Shown: positions 27,546 through 42,500 of the stretch, one piece after another
Numbering within the stretch: the stretch's first letter is position 1
How the letters are laid out: each line of letters starts with the position of its first letter
Origin: Gambelia wislizenii
Taxonomy: Eukaryota > Chordata > Lepidosauria > Squamata > Crotaphytidae
Direction: 5' to 3'
Assembly (NCBI GenBank): GCA_030847615.1
Contig: JAUMIR010000001.1
Coordinates: 256,497,187 to 256,561,186 of the forward strand
DNA: 64,000 nt
Position numbers and translations under genes: made by a program
The notes under the pieces: model-generated
Told to the model about the DNA's origin: nothing
What the model saw: the letters and a program-made list of their open reading frames with translations, nothing else
Database searches by the model: none

Positions 27546-30500
27546 CGAGAGAGAGAGTTCTGTTCACCATACAGCTCCCCACCTTTCAGGATTTGTTACC
27601 TTAGACAGTGCCTCTTTCCCTCAAATGACAGGGTTGGCCTTGCTACAGACATCTGAGTGACCAAGTTTTGGTGCCTAGCTGGGAACTTCTCTTCATCTAA
27701 AGCTTTTAATGGCTTCCATATGGCACTCCACCTGCTCACCTACACTTGTGTTCCCTACCACAAGAGGTGCATTTGGGTGTGTGGCTTTCAGATTAAGAAG
27801 TTCTTCTAGGGACACAGGAGAAATCCAGGTAGTCCTTGCTCCATGGAAAACCAGAGTTCTTCCTTTGTTCTCTTCAGCCATTCTCTGTGTGGTAGAACAA
27901 CGATACTGTTAGATAATATCAATGTCACATACCAAGTGGTTGAGGAAGATTTCTGCTCTCATTACTAAGTTAACTAATTATACCTCATAGCTAAATAATA
28001 TCTTTTGGGAAAGAATCCTAGTATTCTTGGTAAGAAACATAAGTATATGTAAGCAGCCATAATGGGTTAAATATTATCTTTACTAGGATAAAATCTATAT
28101 CATTCCTTCCTTTTAAAAACAAAAGATATAATAAATAGTAGAAATTCCTTCTCAGTGAGTTTGGCCTTGTGGCAATAAGGAGCTCCATGCCATGGACCAG
28201 GAATAGAAAGCCATTGTCCAGCATGGAGGTGGAACGTCTGTCTTTTGAAGCTCTAGTAAGTGATGAGAAGAGAATTGGGAAATAGAAGTCCATTTGTCCT
28301 TTTGCCTCCAAGGAAGGAGGGAGGCATTTACAAAGTAGAGGGAGCTGGTAGGCAAATGCCTGGTTGTATGCATGCATGGTAGAGCCAGCCCTACCACTAG
28401 GCAGGGTGTGGCAGCCACCTTGGGCTAGTGATTTTGCACATGATGAAAGGGGAGCAGATTGTTAAGTTATTTAGTTTATTACTACTCTAATGTTACAGCC
28501 AGGGCCTATAAACCCTAAAGGCACCGGCAGATCCTGACTGATCTTGGAAGCTAAGAAAGGTCAGCCCAAATTAATACTTGGATGGGAGACTGCCAATGAA
28601 TACCAGGTGCTGTGAGCTATATTTCAGAAGAAGGAACTTGCAAAACCACCTCTGAGTATTCTTTGCCTAAGAAGACCCTATGAAATTCATGAGGTCACAG
28701 GCAAGTCTACAATCAACTTGATGGTGCACACACACATGCACACGACGCACACACACACACACAATGTTGCCATCAGGGAGTGGTGGAGGAGAGGCACTTG
28801 TAGGATTTTCTGCTTCAAGTGCCCTTGGGTATCATAATATTGACTGGGAAAGTGGTGCCATTTGCTATTTCACCTCAGACGGCAAAGGGCTTAACTCTCT
28901 TCTAGCTTGCCAATTCTCCCTTTCAATCCCCCCACCCCCACCGCAATGTTTTTGGTACCTGTACTGTCCCTTTGCCAAACCCCAAGTTTAGGGCTGAACA
29001 GACACATTTGGGGCAAGTTCAAGCTCCCCTTGTTCCTGTCTGTTCAACCTCCCCTGAAGATGCCTCTCTCAATCCCTTGTGAGTATACCAAGTTTGTTGA
29101 TACAGTATAACACTTTTGATAGTTCCAACTAAAATCTTCCCAATAAAGTGCTAACAACAAAACCAACAAAACCCACCTATTACAGGATCATTTGCTGAAA
29201 TATGGATGAGACTGATCACCTACCATGAGTTCAGGAGGAAATATATAATCCTGAGTTGGATCTCTGGGATGGAATTCTTCTGGTTTACATAAGCCTGAGC
29301 ACATCTAAAGTGGAAACAAAACCCAAATATTTGATACTAATATGGAAAGTGGACCTTGAGCTACAGAACATATGGGGTGATTGGTTGTATTTGAAAGGGT
29401 TTTTGAAAGGTAACTTTCTTTTAGATAATCTTTGATCTTTGTAAAATTATTAGCCATGATGACTGTCAATGAGAAATATTTTTTGCCAGAAAAAAAAACC
29501 CCAAAACACCTTTACTATATAAAGCAGAGGTAGAGAATTTACAGCTTTCACAATCTGTTACTATTGGTTATGCTAGGTAGGGTTTCTGGGAATTGTAATC
29601 ATTGGTGTACATAAAATATAGCCCAAAATATTTTACTTGTTTTAGAGCAGGGGTGGGAATTATGTGCCCACCAGATATCCTTGAACTGCATCTCTCAGCA
29701 TTCCTTATCAGTGGTTATACCCCTTAAGCACTGCTGTGATTGCAGTACAACAACAACTGAAGGACTACATGATTCATGCCTCTGTTTTAGGGCAACTCAA
29801 TACCCAAGGGAACTCTGATTGATCAGAAAAGATCCATAATATTTTGAAATAATTGTAGAAAGAGCAAACACTGAAAAGGTACAGAAGAGATAGCGTAAAA
29901 TCTTTTAAGTCAAGCATGGAAATAAAACTATCTGTTAAAAGTTACTTATGAATAAAATTGACCATAAAGGCTGAGATTTTTCTTTATTTATTTTATACAT
30001 CTGGGAGTCCCTGATTTACCCCATTGCTTGATATTGATCAGTGACCAAGTGACCAGTCATACCTCTGCTGAGGTAACAGTCCTGAAGTTCTCTTCTTACC
30101 TCCCCATTTTCATCTGTAAGTACAATTCCACTGAAATACCAAATATCAACCACATTCCAGATGGAGAGACTCAACCAAGAAAGCCACATCCCTGAGTCTG
30201 CAAGACATGAGCAGGGCTGTTGATGACAGGCTGATTTGGAGGTCTTTCATTCATAGGGTTGCCATAAGCCAAAGTCGACTTAATGGCAGTTAACAACAAA
30301 CCAGATATGGGGGCTCTAAATGTAGTTGGTTTTACCAAGGAATTAAACTAGATGCTTCAGTTTTCTTGAGCCTGTGACCCAGGTAAAATTATTTGCCCTG
30401 GTAGCCAAAAAAATATTGTGCTGTTTTTTAAAAAAACAACAAATCATGCCAGCAAAAAGCAACTTAACAAAAGCAATTTATTATATATGAAAGAAAAGCC

Positions 30501-33500
30501 AGATAGATGGGACAGAGAGAATCTGATCCCATGACATTTTATATTATGCCAGGATGTTGCTTTTCTAATGCATTCAGAGATCCATGAAAAAAGTCATGAT
30601 GAAATAGAAAGATTTTCAGACATTTTAAGAGAACATAGAAGGCATTGTCATCATTATGGGGCTTATCGCACAAGGAAAGGGAAGAGAAAGTGAAGCCTGG
30701 GAGTACTCCATCCCGCCTTGCCTTGTCGCATGACATCTGCATGGTTCAGCTTTCAAAGGCGAGTCTTTTTGCTCATGGATTTTTCCAGCGCTATTCTTGG
30801 GCTTTAAAGCCGCTTCCCTCATGCAACATGTCCTTCAAGCACATACTTAAGGTAGTCTTCCTCTTTGTCAGCATTGTCATCACTAGGTTGTCATGGTTTT
30901 GTACATGGCATCTTTCTGTGTACATCAAATCATTCATACAGCAAGGTGTGAGTGCTTCCCAAGACTGTTTATAGCTTTAAACATCCTCAAGTCCACAGAT
31001 TCAGAAATGATTCTGGTGTTGGTTTTCCAGTCACCTTATCTATGGCAAGTAACACTTCCAGTTTTCATTTCTACACACCCAGACTGCAAATGAGTAGAAA
31101 CTGGAAAAAGCAAGGTGTTTTGTTTTATTTTGTTTTCTGTTGTATTGCACTGCTCTGCTTTATTTATATGCTATCTTTTCCCCACAGCTGAGATTCAAGG
31201 CAGCTTGCAATTTTTTTTAAAAAAAGTAAAAACACATGTAGATGAAAGCATACAAAAGGTTATGTTCAAAATGGCAAGAAACCATCTGTAGAATTAAAAC
31301 CATTTAAAATGGTAACCATCTGAAATCAAGAATACAAGGAGTACAGCACACTGAGAAGGTGCTCTCTCCCCCCCCCCTCCCGCCGCAAAGAAAAAAAAAT
31401 GTCTGGCAATTAGTACACATTTGAATGTAGGGAGCAACAGCCACAAGATGGCTGATTTGATTTTACTGGACCCTTTTTGGCAAAGAAAATGATGCAGCAC
31501 AGCTCAGTGGCACTGGCTGAATACAGCCTTAGTACTGCAATGTGGAAAGCTCCAAGGCACTGCAAGACTGATGGTATGCTGACTGCTTCTTGACACTGTG
31601 AAAATGTCATCTGAAAGTCAGGATAAGTCAGTACAAGTTTTAATGCTGAATCCTTGTCCTAACCATCAAAACCCGTAAAGGATTTTGGTAGCCTAGGTAA
31701 TGTGTTGCACACAGAGTGCCCTAGAGCAAGAACAATTTGGGTAACATCAGTGTGCCTAAGTATTATGTATTTTCTCCTTTAAAAACACACATAATGAAGA
31801 TGCGGTTTGAGCGAAAGTTTTGCCATTTGCCATTTAGGCCTGAGATGATTCATCTGTTTCTGTATAAAAGCTTGGGCTAAGAACTGAACCACACCTCTTC
31901 CTACTGATTTTAAAAAGTGCTTATTTTGTTGCTGTTATCTTCTGGCTTGAACTTCTGACCCAAAGAACCATACAGGTGCTCTCTCTTCTTAGACACAGTG
32001 AGATATTTCATTCTGGGAGCAATTGGCTGGTCCTTTGTGATTATGAAATCACATAATCACAAGCCCATGTTTACAGACCACTGTTATACAGGTGTACTCA
32101 AATGTAATACTTGTTGGATGTTCATGCTGTCAACGAATATACAGGTTGACCCCCATATCCACAGGGGATATGTTCGAAGACCCCCGTGGATATCTGAAAC
32201 CATGGATAATAGGGAACCCTATTATTTTCAATGAAATAAACACCAGAAGTTGACCATAGAATCACATGGGAGGACCTAGAAAGGCCTAGACAGAACATAT
32301 TTTTTCAGACATAAATAAGTGAAACCATAGATACTGAATCCGTGAATGGGGGGGGTCGACCTGTACATTTATTTGTTCATCATCTTGGGAGCCCTTGTGG
32401 GCTAGTTTGCAGTATAGAAATATCTTAAATAAATAAATATGTTCAACTTGCATAACATGTTAAATGTATAATCTTAACACAAGGCCTAAGGAAAACTTCA
32501 TTATTCAGAACTTGGAAGTAATGTGTTATAAGCAACAGTGCATTATTGTAATATGTTACTGGGCAGGTAACAAATGTCAGGAGTTAGAACTCCATTTTCA
32601 TATGGCCAAACAAACTGCAGAGTCATGCCTAGTCAAAATGGCTGACTCCATGAACTGCCTAGTCTTCCTTAGCTATAGAAGCAGGGTTCTTATTGGTGTG
32701 TAAGATCATGCGATTGAGTAAGCCAGTGCCCTGTTACTGGGTATATGGTAGTGCTCAGAGCAGAGCTCACTCTTCTTCCTGTGAGTGCTGAGGCCTGGTG
32801 AAGCAGTTTCTTCTGGAATTGTAAATATTTGTATATATTGCAACTGAGTTTGAAGATATAAGTGCCTCCTGCTTATTTGGACATCAAACACTCTATGGAG
32901 ATTTTCACACAGGCTATATATCCTGTGGCAGGAACAGAACAGGGTTGGGAAAGGTTTTCCCTTTTGGACGACGTTGACCCCATTCTGTCCTGCATCCATC
33001 CTGCTCCCGTGACTGTTCCAGAACAATGTAATCACGATTTTTCATCGTGAATAGACCTCCCATTCTGTCGCTATCACACAATCATGGGTGTGCGAACAGG
33101 AGCCCCGTTCCTGTTCCGAAATGGCAGCCGTGGAGGGGAGGTCTGTTCCAAGCACTTCCTGGTATGATCTGGACATCCAGGTAAGTGGTACCCTTTATTT
33201 TACCCTCCCTGTTTTGACTGTGTGATTTAAAGTGTGTTTTTGTGCTTGGTGAACTGATTTTATGTTTGGGGGAGTTTTATTTTTTAAATTTACCATTTGG
33301 CCGTTATCACGTTATCACGTGATAACGTTTTAGACGGCCGGTCGTAAAAGCAGCCTTACGATGGCTACATTTACGGCCAGCCGCCAAGGAGGGGGAGCCC
33401 ATTCCTGCCAAGGAATTAAGGTAAGTGTGTGAAAGATGTGTATTATTCCATGGCATGAACGGGAGAGGAGGTGGCAGGGCAGTAACAGGGCATTTTGTCC

Positions 33501-36500
33501 CCGTGTGAAAATCTCCTATGTGTGAGTATTCTTGGGAACGGGTTGCTACTGAGTCTACTGAGACAGGATTTTTGGGCTTCTGTTGGGGATTGAGTGGCTT
33601 ATCATCCCTTGACAACAGAGGCATAAGTACAGACACAATTTTGCAAAGTACTGAAACAGCAAGTAACATTACTTTCTCCCCATGTAATAAGTAACATTTA
33701 TCCATTTCTTTTCTCCTGTTACTCTTTTGGATCTTAAAATACTTTGAAGGGAATTTTTCAAATGTTAAGCGATTTTGTTTCTTTTTTAGACAGACCCTCC
33801 ACAAGCCATGAAAAAGCCACACACACACACAAAAAATGAGTAAAGCAATGAGAAATGGGAGAATCAAATTTTCTTTTAACACATTCTTTTCTTAAAAGTT
33901 AACTTTCCGAGCGTTATCACTGCCTCAGCCATGAAAATGAGTTTCTAGGGGGAATATGTGCTTTGCTTTAACATCCAGCTTCCCTCAGTCTCAGGACATT
34001 ATCAGACGTGAGAAAAATCACAGGATTACGATGTCAGGATAGCACAAATGAGCCCCACTATCGCACAATGTCATTGTCCTCACATTATTACCCTGAGCTC
34101 CAGCCATGAAAAAGGTGTTCTTTCTCATTCACGGGACAAGCCATGAATAGATCATCAATAGTGCTCTTTTCATGCTATTGACTGTGTGTGAAAAGATCAC
34201 CATGGCCCCAGATTGGGTATGCACACAGTAGGTGTATTGCAACAGCTGAGTGGAATCTTTTTCACTATCTATTTAGAAATGATTTTGCCTTCCAAAATTG
34301 TGCTTTACAGTTAGGCATGTTTAGACAAAGACTTTTTTGGTGTGGTAATATTTGCAATCCATTGATTTGTTATTTGACAAGTGTAAAGCATAAGAATGTA
34401 TTAATTGAACTGTCGCTGGGTTTTTTCTACAGAAGTAATATATGTTCACCACACCCTAATACAATATTACCGAATAATCTCTCTTCCTAAAAAAACAAAA
34501 AAAGAATGCATGAGTCAAATCAGGCATTTCCTGATGTTGGTAGCTAATCTTGGCATAGAAATCCTTGACTCAGCTCTTTGTAAAGAGCTTTGGTTGTTTG
34601 CATCTTAATATAGAAATTGACATCTTTCTGAGAGATTAAGGAGAAAATGTGTCCTAAATACATTTTGAGAAGTTGGCAGAAGATATTTAGTACAATCAGT
34701 TAAATGAAACTGACATTGTTATCTACAAAAGTGTCATCCACAGTGTCATTTTTAGGAACATTAGACCTACAGGTGACCTGCATTGTCTATCTAGGCCCTA
34801 GTTGTTGAGGAAGTGAGTTACATTTCCTAAAGCAGGTGTGGGGATACCAGGTGTTGTTGGATTACAACTCCGATCATCTCTGACTATTAGCCATGTTGGC
34901 TGAGGACATTATCAGACTAGCGTCTAAAAACGCTGTAATTCCACCAATTAAGATAGTGGGAACATTGTGGCATTATAACACTTATTTCCTTGAATTCGCA
35001 AGGTAACTTAGCCATCTTTTCTCTTGAAAATGATGGTTTAAATCCTACCAGTAATCCCAACTAGAGGAGAACCATTTATTCCATTGCTGAATCATGAGTA
35101 ATGCATTCACTCAGTATATCTACTCTGGTTTGGGAGTACCAAGAGGATTCAATATGATGCTTGTGCTTTTAAATGTTTAAGGGATAGAATCATAAAGCTA
35201 GAAATTATTTTAGAGGTCAAATAATCCAGTCCCCACCTGAATTTGTAATGAAGAAGCTGCAGCATCCCTGACAATTTGCTGGCTGATTCTGCTCAAATAG
35301 ACCCAATGAAGGAGAGCTTACTGCCTCCTGAGGCAGTATGGTGCAGTGTTGAGCAGCTTTTACCACTAGGAACTTCCTCCTAATGTTCAAACAAAATTCA
35401 TTTCCCTGACATTTCTATGCATTGGGTTTAGCCCTGAGCAACAAAGAACAACTCATCTCCATCTTCTGGATGACTGTCTTTCAGATATAAGAAGACCCCT
35501 ATTAGGTCTTTCTTGATCTTTTCTTGAACTAGGCCTACCGAATTCTTTCAAGAATTCCTCAAGTGGCACAGTTTCCAGACTCTCCCCCATCCTGTTTGTT
35601 CTTCTCTGAACTTCCTCCAGTTTGTCAACAACCTTCTTAAAATGTCGCACTCTGCACTGGACACCATATTCAATGTGGTCTGACCAGTACGGAACAGAGG
35701 GATCTGTGCTGCTGGAATCTGGACCCTATGGTTTTGTTCATGCACCCTAAAATTACATTAGCTTTTTTTTTTTTAAAGAAGCATTGCATTACTGGCTCCT
35801 GTTCAATTGGTTGTCATCTATTAAATTACCTAAATCCTTTCTCTATGGACTCCTGGTCCCAGGTTCAATCCTTGCTCTCTCCAGGTAGGGTTAGGAAAGA
35901 ATCCTATCTGAAACCAGTGTGCAAAATACTGGGGTAACTGGAACAGTGGCTTGACTAAGGAGATTATCAGATGTGGCTAATGTGGTGCCAAAACAACGCC
36001 AGTGGAACGCAAAAGGACACCAATATCACATGACGTCGTCCTTTTGCGTCCCAGTCATTCTTGTGGTGTTTCTTTTTATTGATAGGCTGGAGTTGTCAAT
36101 GGATCACCTGTCCTATTTTGGTGCTGACATTGCCAGCGTCTGAAATCTCACACTATATTTGACTCATGAATACAGCATCAATGGGCAGTCCTACCAGAAT
36201 ACTTCTGGGTGGGATCGTGAGAACCAGGTAGGCTACCCTCTTTTTTGTACCTTCCCTGGCTTACTTGTTATTTTTTAGTGTATGTATGTGCTTTTGTGAA
36301 CTTTTTGTGCATATTTTTCTTTTTCTTTTTGAATTTCCTGCGCTCGCATCTTCTCGCAAGAATAGGCGGAATTTCAGTCCAGAGAGCTCTGTTAGAGCTG
36401 CATTCATGCCTGGGCTGCCTTTGGATGCAAGAGAGGGTAACTCTGATGGGGAGGGTTATTGTACCAGGACAGGGATGGGTCTGGAGACTGTGGGACAGGA

Positions 36501-39500
36501 ACGCTTTTTGCGTTCCTATCTGATAATCTCCTCAGGCATCTGTGTTAGAAGAATTTAGGCCATTTGAATGAATTGGTATGTTATGCTGGAAGTACCTGGA
36601 GGCACATTTTTTTTAGGCAGAAGAATGTCTTTGTGGACTGAGGCTCCAAATGGTTGAGAACAGGGAAAGACTGACCATTAATGTTGCCCTGACCAAACAC
36701 CACTGTTCTTGGTAACTACATTCTTCATTAAAATAGGGGTAGAATTTCAGCTTGCAACTTGGTCCTATCTGGCAGGATGTAGACAGCCACAGACTGGGAG
36801 GAATTTAGAATGGGTGAATCACTGTCTCTGTGTGCCTGCCTTTAGTGGCACTCTGGAACAACTGGACAACCTTGGGTTTCTTTTCTTTCACCCCATAATG
36901 GAGGATACTGCAGTGAGTGAAAGAAAATGGAAATGGGGAAAGATGCCTCTCATCAACCACATAAACATCAGCTCACTGTTGTGTGGAACTGGGGCCCTTT
37001 GTTCATGGGTATGTAACTAGATATCACAAGAGATGTGAAATCTAGAAGACAGGAAGCTGTTGTTACTCTTAAGAGGTGGAGAGGTGCTTTGAGACCCACC
37101 CACTATATCAAAATCTAGATGGGGGAATTATTAGCTCAAACAGTATGCCTGTGATAGGAAGGTAACTGCGAGGACCTTTTCTCCTATGTATACCAGTACT
37201 AATTGTAGAAAACTCCAGTTAAAGTGAAATAAAGTATTTTTATTGGAAATAACACAGATTGCATTCACACACACAACACATGTTCCTAAGAACCACACAA
37301 GGCTATCAAAGAGTAAGACAGAAAGATTGGATAGAGGAAGAGGGCAATAGTTACCAGTCTTGAAAAGAGTGAAGCACTCAGACAGAAGTGTGAGGGTGGC
37401 ATTGGAGGTTCCGATCTGGAGGTGAGCCGAGAAAGAGAGTGGCTGGGTTTGTCCACAGTGGCATACCTTTCTATAATCGGGGGACTAATATTTATACCCT
37501 GCTTCATATCCTGAAGGAGTACTCTGACTGGGACAAAGCCTGAATGGTTTTCCCACTGTGTAAACAAAGGAAACCGAAACTTACATGATTGTGTGGATGG
37601 CTGGGAGATTGGAATTGATGGGTTTATGACAATCTCGTAATGCAGGACAGGAGGGGGGGGGGTTCCAAGGTGATATTTCATTGGGATTGGGGTTGGAAAG
37701 GTCACTTGATTGTTTAGCTGGATGACTTATCACTGAGGTGCCCAAGAAGGAATTAACATATACCTTCTTAATGGTTTTGTTTATTAAGGGGCTTATGCTT
37801 AATCCTAGTTTGATTGTGCTTGCCAAAATATTTCTAAGACACATTCTGGGTACTTGTGACCTCCACCTGACCTCTTTTGGCATCACCCCGGTCAACTTGA
37901 CCCCAAGAAATGTCCAATATTTCCAATTTTGAGATAGCATATAGAGGGGGTAGTAGGGCATGCTAACACTGGCTTACATCCAGATCTTGGAAAAGTTACC
38001 GAGTGACCATGCTATCTGGGGGATTCTGAGAGTTGTAGTTTTAAAAGGTAACATTTCCATCTGTTTCTTCATCTGATCCAACTTTGCCTGCTCTGACTGA
38101 CAGTGGTACTCCAGAGCATCAGACCAGATTCTTTCACATCATCTCCTATCTAAGCACCTTTTCAAACTGGAGATTCCAAGCACTGAACTGGGGACAGTGC
38201 ACATGCCAAGTGTTTACATCATTGTGACATGCCCACTCACAGTGTCCAATGATGGGAGGCAGGGAAGGGGCAGTGCACTGTTTAAATGCTAGCACACCAT
38301 GCTTCTATTCAGCTAGATCAGTGGGCAACTGTGATTGTTTATATGTTGTTGGACTGCAGCTCCCATCATCCTTCCTAGCCAAAAGGGTATGCAGGACAGT
38401 GCTGATGGAAGTGGCATTCCTACAATATCTGGAATGCCACAAGTTGCCCTCCCCTGAGCTAGATGCCATGAAGAAGATTGGGGCAGTAAGACAGAGTGGT
38501 GGCAACTCCATCTCTCTCATAATACCCAGAACTTACAAAGAGGGCAGAAGGCAGGTGGGAAGAAAAGACCATGTGCTACAGTAGAACTTGAGCAGTTTCT
38601 GCTGCTGATCTGCATCAAATAGTGCAATTACAGCCAGAGGCACTACTGACCTTTCAGCTTGGTTATTTCTGTTCCTGAGACGGGTTCTGCAACTATGATT
38701 CCTTATTTCGCATTTTCACTAAGCAGTTTATAAGCCACCTGGATAGTATGGGAGGGCTACTGCACTCTGGTCCACTTGACAAGTACTTTTTCCCCTTTTG
38801 TTAAAGGCAGCCATTTATGTGGGAATGGGAATGGAATTTAGACTGGGACAGCAGTGCTGAGATTATAAGGGATCAATTCATACACAACCACATTTATTGA
38901 CTGAAACCAGAATCATACCTCTGAAGATGGCATTAGTCACCAAGGGGGAAACCTGCAGGCACAGCTAAAAAAATTTCTAAAAGGCAGCGTGGATGGACAG
39001 AAACTCACATACAATGTCCACCAGGACACATTGCCTCCATATTCCCTTAGTTTTAATTTCCTTCATCAAAGGCTTTGCCTGCCTAGTTGGGTAGCCCTAC
39101 TTTATCAGCCAAGCATAAAATATCTGACAGGATCTGCTGCAAGTTGTATCTCTTATTCAAAGGATGAGGAAACTGATCATCACAAGTGAAAAGAGTACAT
39201 GGCTTGAGTTCAAGGTCAGATAAACTCTTTGGCATGGAAATTACAAATGTTTGTTTCTGAAAAATGTAGAAATGTTGACAGTCTGTAGCTTACTCTGTAT
39301 CCCTTTTTGGAATGCAATGATGGATCTTCTTCACCAGAATCACTGCTTTCTGTCTCCTTCCCTTCTTCTTTGTCCATGCAACACTTCCCACTCCCTGACA
39401 ATGGGCAACACTCCTAAACAAGGAATTAATTCAATTATAATACTATGGTTATTACTTCTAAGAAATGTAATGGGATTTAAGGTTGCACTCTTAAGCATAC

Positions 39501-42500
39501 TTACTTGTGGAGTAAGCTCCCCTGAATACAGTGGAGTTTACTTCTGAGTAAGCATGCATAGAACTGCACAGTTAAAATACCTAGTTACATATTTTCTCAT
39601 TCTCTCTTATTGTTTTGAATTCTTTTAATTTCCATTTTCTGGAAAAGTATATGATTTTTAAAACATTATTTATTAGAGTATTTATACCCTGCTCTTCAGC
39701 CACAAAGGCTCTCAGAGCGGCTTACAAATGGTTTAGCAATAGCACTTACACATCTACACTGCTTTATAGCGCAAGGCACTCTCTGAACAGTTTACAATGT
39801 TTTTTTAGCTAATTGCCCCCACAAGCCGGGTACTCATTTTACCAACTTATGAAACGATGGAAGGCTGAGTCAGCCTTGGAGCCAATGCAGGATCGAACTC
39901 ACAACACCGTGGCTGCAGTACCAGCATTTAACCACTGCGCCACCAGGGCTCCCTAATCATGGTCTAATTCAGCTACAAAATCCAAACTTATTCTCATTAC
40001 CCACTATCCCATATATTAATGTAAAGTAGCTGAAACAATAATGCATGGTTTTATGACAATAATTAATGTGTAACTTGAAGGCACACAACAATAAGGATGT
40101 TCACTCTCTAAAATATAGTGATCATTTCTTCAGTTCTCACACAGACTCTCAACAGAGAACACATGTACAGAGCAGTACTCAGGGAAATGACTTCCATGCT
40201 CTCTCCTTCACCACAATTGCATGGCAAGTCTACCACGTTCCAAGGCAGTCTATTCCACTGTTTTATAACAACAACAACAACAACTTTATTTTTGTACCCT
40301 GCCTTTTGTCTATTAGGCAAGCAAGGCGGCTCACAACAATTAGATATAAAATCAAATACATAACAATAGTAATAACTTAAAACAATTTACCCCCCTTAAA
40401 ATTACATATAATAGTGCATATATTTAAAATAACTGGCAAATTCACCAATAACATAAAATAACTACCCTAAAACTTTAAAACTATAGAATCAAAACATAAA
40501 AACATAAAAAAGGGGAGAAGCATCCATTAAAATGGTCTGTTTTATTCAGGGGAAGGCCTGCCAGAAGAGATCCGTTTTGATGCCTTTTTTGAAATTCTGG
40601 GAGCAGTGACAGAAAAAGATCTTTGGGAGGTTGATGTTAATCTAGATCTCACTGGTTGCAATAAACCCCTCCCAGAAGATCTAAGGGTGCGGGGCGAATT
40701 ATATGGGAGGAAGCGATTCCTTAGGTAGGTTGGACCTAGGCCATGTAGGGCTTTATAGGTCATTACCAACATCTTATACTGTGCTCGGAAACTGATAGGC
40801 AGCCAGTGAAGGGATTTCAGGATTGGAGTAATATGCTCCCTTCTCGATTTCCCGGTGACTGTCCTGGCTGCCATATTTTGCACCAGTTGTAGTTTCCGAA
40901 CTAGATATAAGGGTAGCCCCATGTAGAGAGCTTTGCAGAAATCGAGTTGTAAGGTTACCAGTGCATGCACTACAGTTTCTAGGTCCTTTGTCTCAAGAAA
41001 AGGGCACAGTTGGCGTATCTGCCAAAGCAGATAACAGGCGCTCCTGACTCGCGCTCACCTGAGCAGTCATGTGAAGCGACGGGTCTAGGAGCACCCCCAA
41101 ACTGCGAAAACAGTCCTTAGCAGAGAGTGTGACCCCGCCCAGGACTGGCGGTTGCAACCCAATACCAGGTTTAGGGGCCCCCACTATAAGCACCTCCGTT
41201 TTCTCTGGATTCAGTTTGAGACAATTTTTCCTCATCCAATCCATTACTGCTACAAGACAGTGACTGAGGGGAGAAATACCATCTGTCATCATGGCTGATG
41301 ACCGAGACATGGAGAAATATATTTGGGTGTCATCAGCGTACTGATAACACCCTGCCCCATGTCTCTCGATGATTTCTCCCAGCGGCTTCATATAGATATT
41401 AAAAAGCATTGGGGACAGGATGACGCCCTGAGGGATGCCACAATTAAGATCTATTTTTGATGAGTAACTGTCCTCAAGCATCACCCTTTGGAATCTACCT
41501 GAGAGGAAGGAATGGAACCACTGAAGTGCAGTGCCTCCAATCCCCAACTCTTCCAAGCATTCCAAGAGGATGCTGTGATCTATCGTATTGAAAGCCACTG
41601 AGAGATCCAGAAACACCAACTGGGTCATGCTTCCCCTGTCGATGTTTTGGCGAAGGTCATCTACCAGAGCAACCATGGCAGTCTCCACCCCAAATCCCAG
41701 TCTGAAACCGGTTTGAAATGGATCTAGAAAATCGGTTTCATCCAAGATCACTTGGAGTTGAGAAGCAACGGCCCGCTCGATCACCTTGCTAAAAAATGGC
41801 AGATGGGAAACTGGTTTATAATTGTTCAAGTCCAGGGGGTCCAGGGAAAGTTTCTTTAGGAGCTGTATCACAACCGCTTCCTTTAAACAAGATGGCATAA
41901 CTCCTTCCCTAAGGGACGCATTAATGGTCTCCTTGAGAAAGGGCATCAATGCATCACCCCCCTGGACGACCAGCCATGATGGGCAAGGGTCGAGAGGGCA
42001 CGTCGTCTTCCTCACTTTTCCAAGGATCTTGTCCACATCATCAGTACTCACCGGCTCAAACTGATCCAATCTAATCTCAGAAACGGGTTTACTGGACACC
42101 TCATCAGTCGACTCTGCTATAAACCCAGGGTCCAAGTCGGCTCTTATTTGAGAGATTTTATCTGCAAAGTAGTTATTAAACACAGCACAGCAGGCTGCTG
42201 TCGGGTTAAGTAGAGGGTTCTGTACAGGTGGAGCCTGTGTGAGCTCCCTTACCACCCTAAACAGCTCTGCTGGATGAGACTCTGTAGACGCAATACGTGC
42301 AGAGCAGAAAGATCTCTGCGCTGCACGTATTGCCTCTCGATAGGAATAATGAAAATTCCTATGACGAGTCTTGTCAGATAAGAGTCGAGTTTTCCGCCAG
42401 GTGCACTCTAGTAGTTGCTCTTACAGTATAAACATTCTTTCTAATATTTAGGTGGAATTTCTTTTCTTGTATTTTGAATCCATTGTTTCATCTTCTAGTC

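Larger units (their letters stand above)
40263..42412 (-). mobile_element. L2-like LINE, 5'-truncated, nested in CR1
   Basis: The minus strand carries most of the reverse transcriptase and its C-terminal part in two frames, from about 42412 to 40993 and 40970 to 40542. Visible motifs: [57 protein letters not shown] and the catalytic YADD. The 3' end has a GTTGTTGTTGTTGTT tail at 40266-40283. Endonuclease and 5' UTR are missing. Confidence 0.85.

Noticed and set aside
28504..28620. Functional 5S rRNA gene
   Set aside because: Many substitutions, and the sequence continues into a SINE body with a different 3' end.
33307..33882. 191-codon minus-strand open frame
   Set aside because: It runs across the right part of a GGAGATT-family element into A/T-rich sequence and shows no recognisable domain.
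37286..37961. Minus-strand open frames of 126 and 139 codons in intron 7
   Set aside because: No conserved motifs, splice-linked neighbours or codon pattern; chance frames in intron sequence.
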